A stretch of 64,000 bases of DNA from Gorsachius magnificus. Its lineage: Eukaryota > Chordata > Aves > Pelecaniformes > Ardeidae. Location of the stretch: contig CM067081.1 in assembly GCA_034008185.1 (NCBI GenBank), positions 23,249,821 through 23,313,820 of the forward strand, in the 5' to 3' direction. Position numbers and translations under genes: made by a program. The notes below the pieces were generated by a model that saw nothing but the letters and a program-made list of their open reading frames with translations, had not been told where the DNA came from and ran no database searches. Shown here piece after piece: positions 63,801-64,000 of this stretch; position 1 is the first letter of the stretch, and each line of letters opens with the position of its first letter.

Positions 63801-64000
63801 TTTAATTAACCACCCACTGATTCTGTAAATGACAAGAACACGCAAAGGTAATGGCACCTTATAATTGAAAATGTCCTGTTTATTTAGCTGAGCAATTGTG
63901 CTGTTCTATGTTGTGCATAAATATGAAGAAACACGTTTTGAACTCATGACATTTTTCACTTTGTAAGGTGTGACAGAACAACATACTGCCCATGATACAG

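Larger units (their letters stand above)
47140..64000 (-). other. LNX2: LNX2 5'UTR intron, continuing past the window
   Basis: At least 16.9 kb upstream of the first coding exon, with no recognisable coding exon. Unlike the rest of the window, no young CR1 copy was recognised here. It contains simple repeats and one CpG-dense block near 53.03-53.18 kb. The noncoding first exon could be within this stretch but was not identifiable. Confidence 0.7.

Overview
This is a vertebrate, almost certainly avian, genomic window. Three things point to a bird: interspersed repeats dominated by CR1 LINE fragments (young, 5'-truncated copies plus decayed old ones), LTRs of avian endogenous-retrovirus type, and a single multi-exon gene with GT-AG introns. 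There is no bacterial-style gene packing, no operon, no CRISPR array and no phage module.

The gene is LNX2 (ligand of Numb protein X 2), on the minus strand. Nine coding exons could be placed to the base. From 5' to 3' on the minus strand they are 47021-46621, 37883-37645, 36564-36365, 32639-32268, 30773-30627, 28496-28319, 26532-26301, 24526-24368 and 21529-21394. All junctions are GT-AG, all reading phases agree, and the joined coding sequence is 2064 nt, giving 687 residues plus a TAG stop. Domain order is N-terminal zinc-binding segment, RING, second zinc-binding segment, NPxF motif (the Numb-binding type) and four PDZ domains, as in a PDZ-RING E3 ubiquitin ligase. The start codon lies in an exon with about 118 nt of 5'UTR and two short uORFs. 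The noncoding first exon and promoter are not recognised and are probably beyond 64000, so 47140-64000 is read as 5'UTR intron.

Layout: 1-288 is the 3' part of an ERVL-like LTR (+). 289-about 19100 is intergenic DNA with a second LTR (3125-about 3600, -), CR1 copies near 1.6, 2.7, 8.3 and 11.7 kb, low-complexity tracts, and AT-rich unique stretches (notably 6.7-7.7 kb) that look like conserved noncoding DNA. About 19.1-21.4 kb is the probable LNX2 3'UTR with two candidate polyadenylation signals. 21.4-47.1 kb is the LNX2 coding region, with CR1 copies in four introns. 47.1-64 kb is intron with simple repeats and one CpG-dense block at about 53.03-53.18 kb carrying a near-consensus RFX X-box.

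No undescribed multi-gene system was found. The points most worth checking are the X-box/CpG block, the uORFs, a cassette-like exon with a weak donor in PDZ2, the altered Numb-binding motif, and the noncoding islands downstream of the gene.
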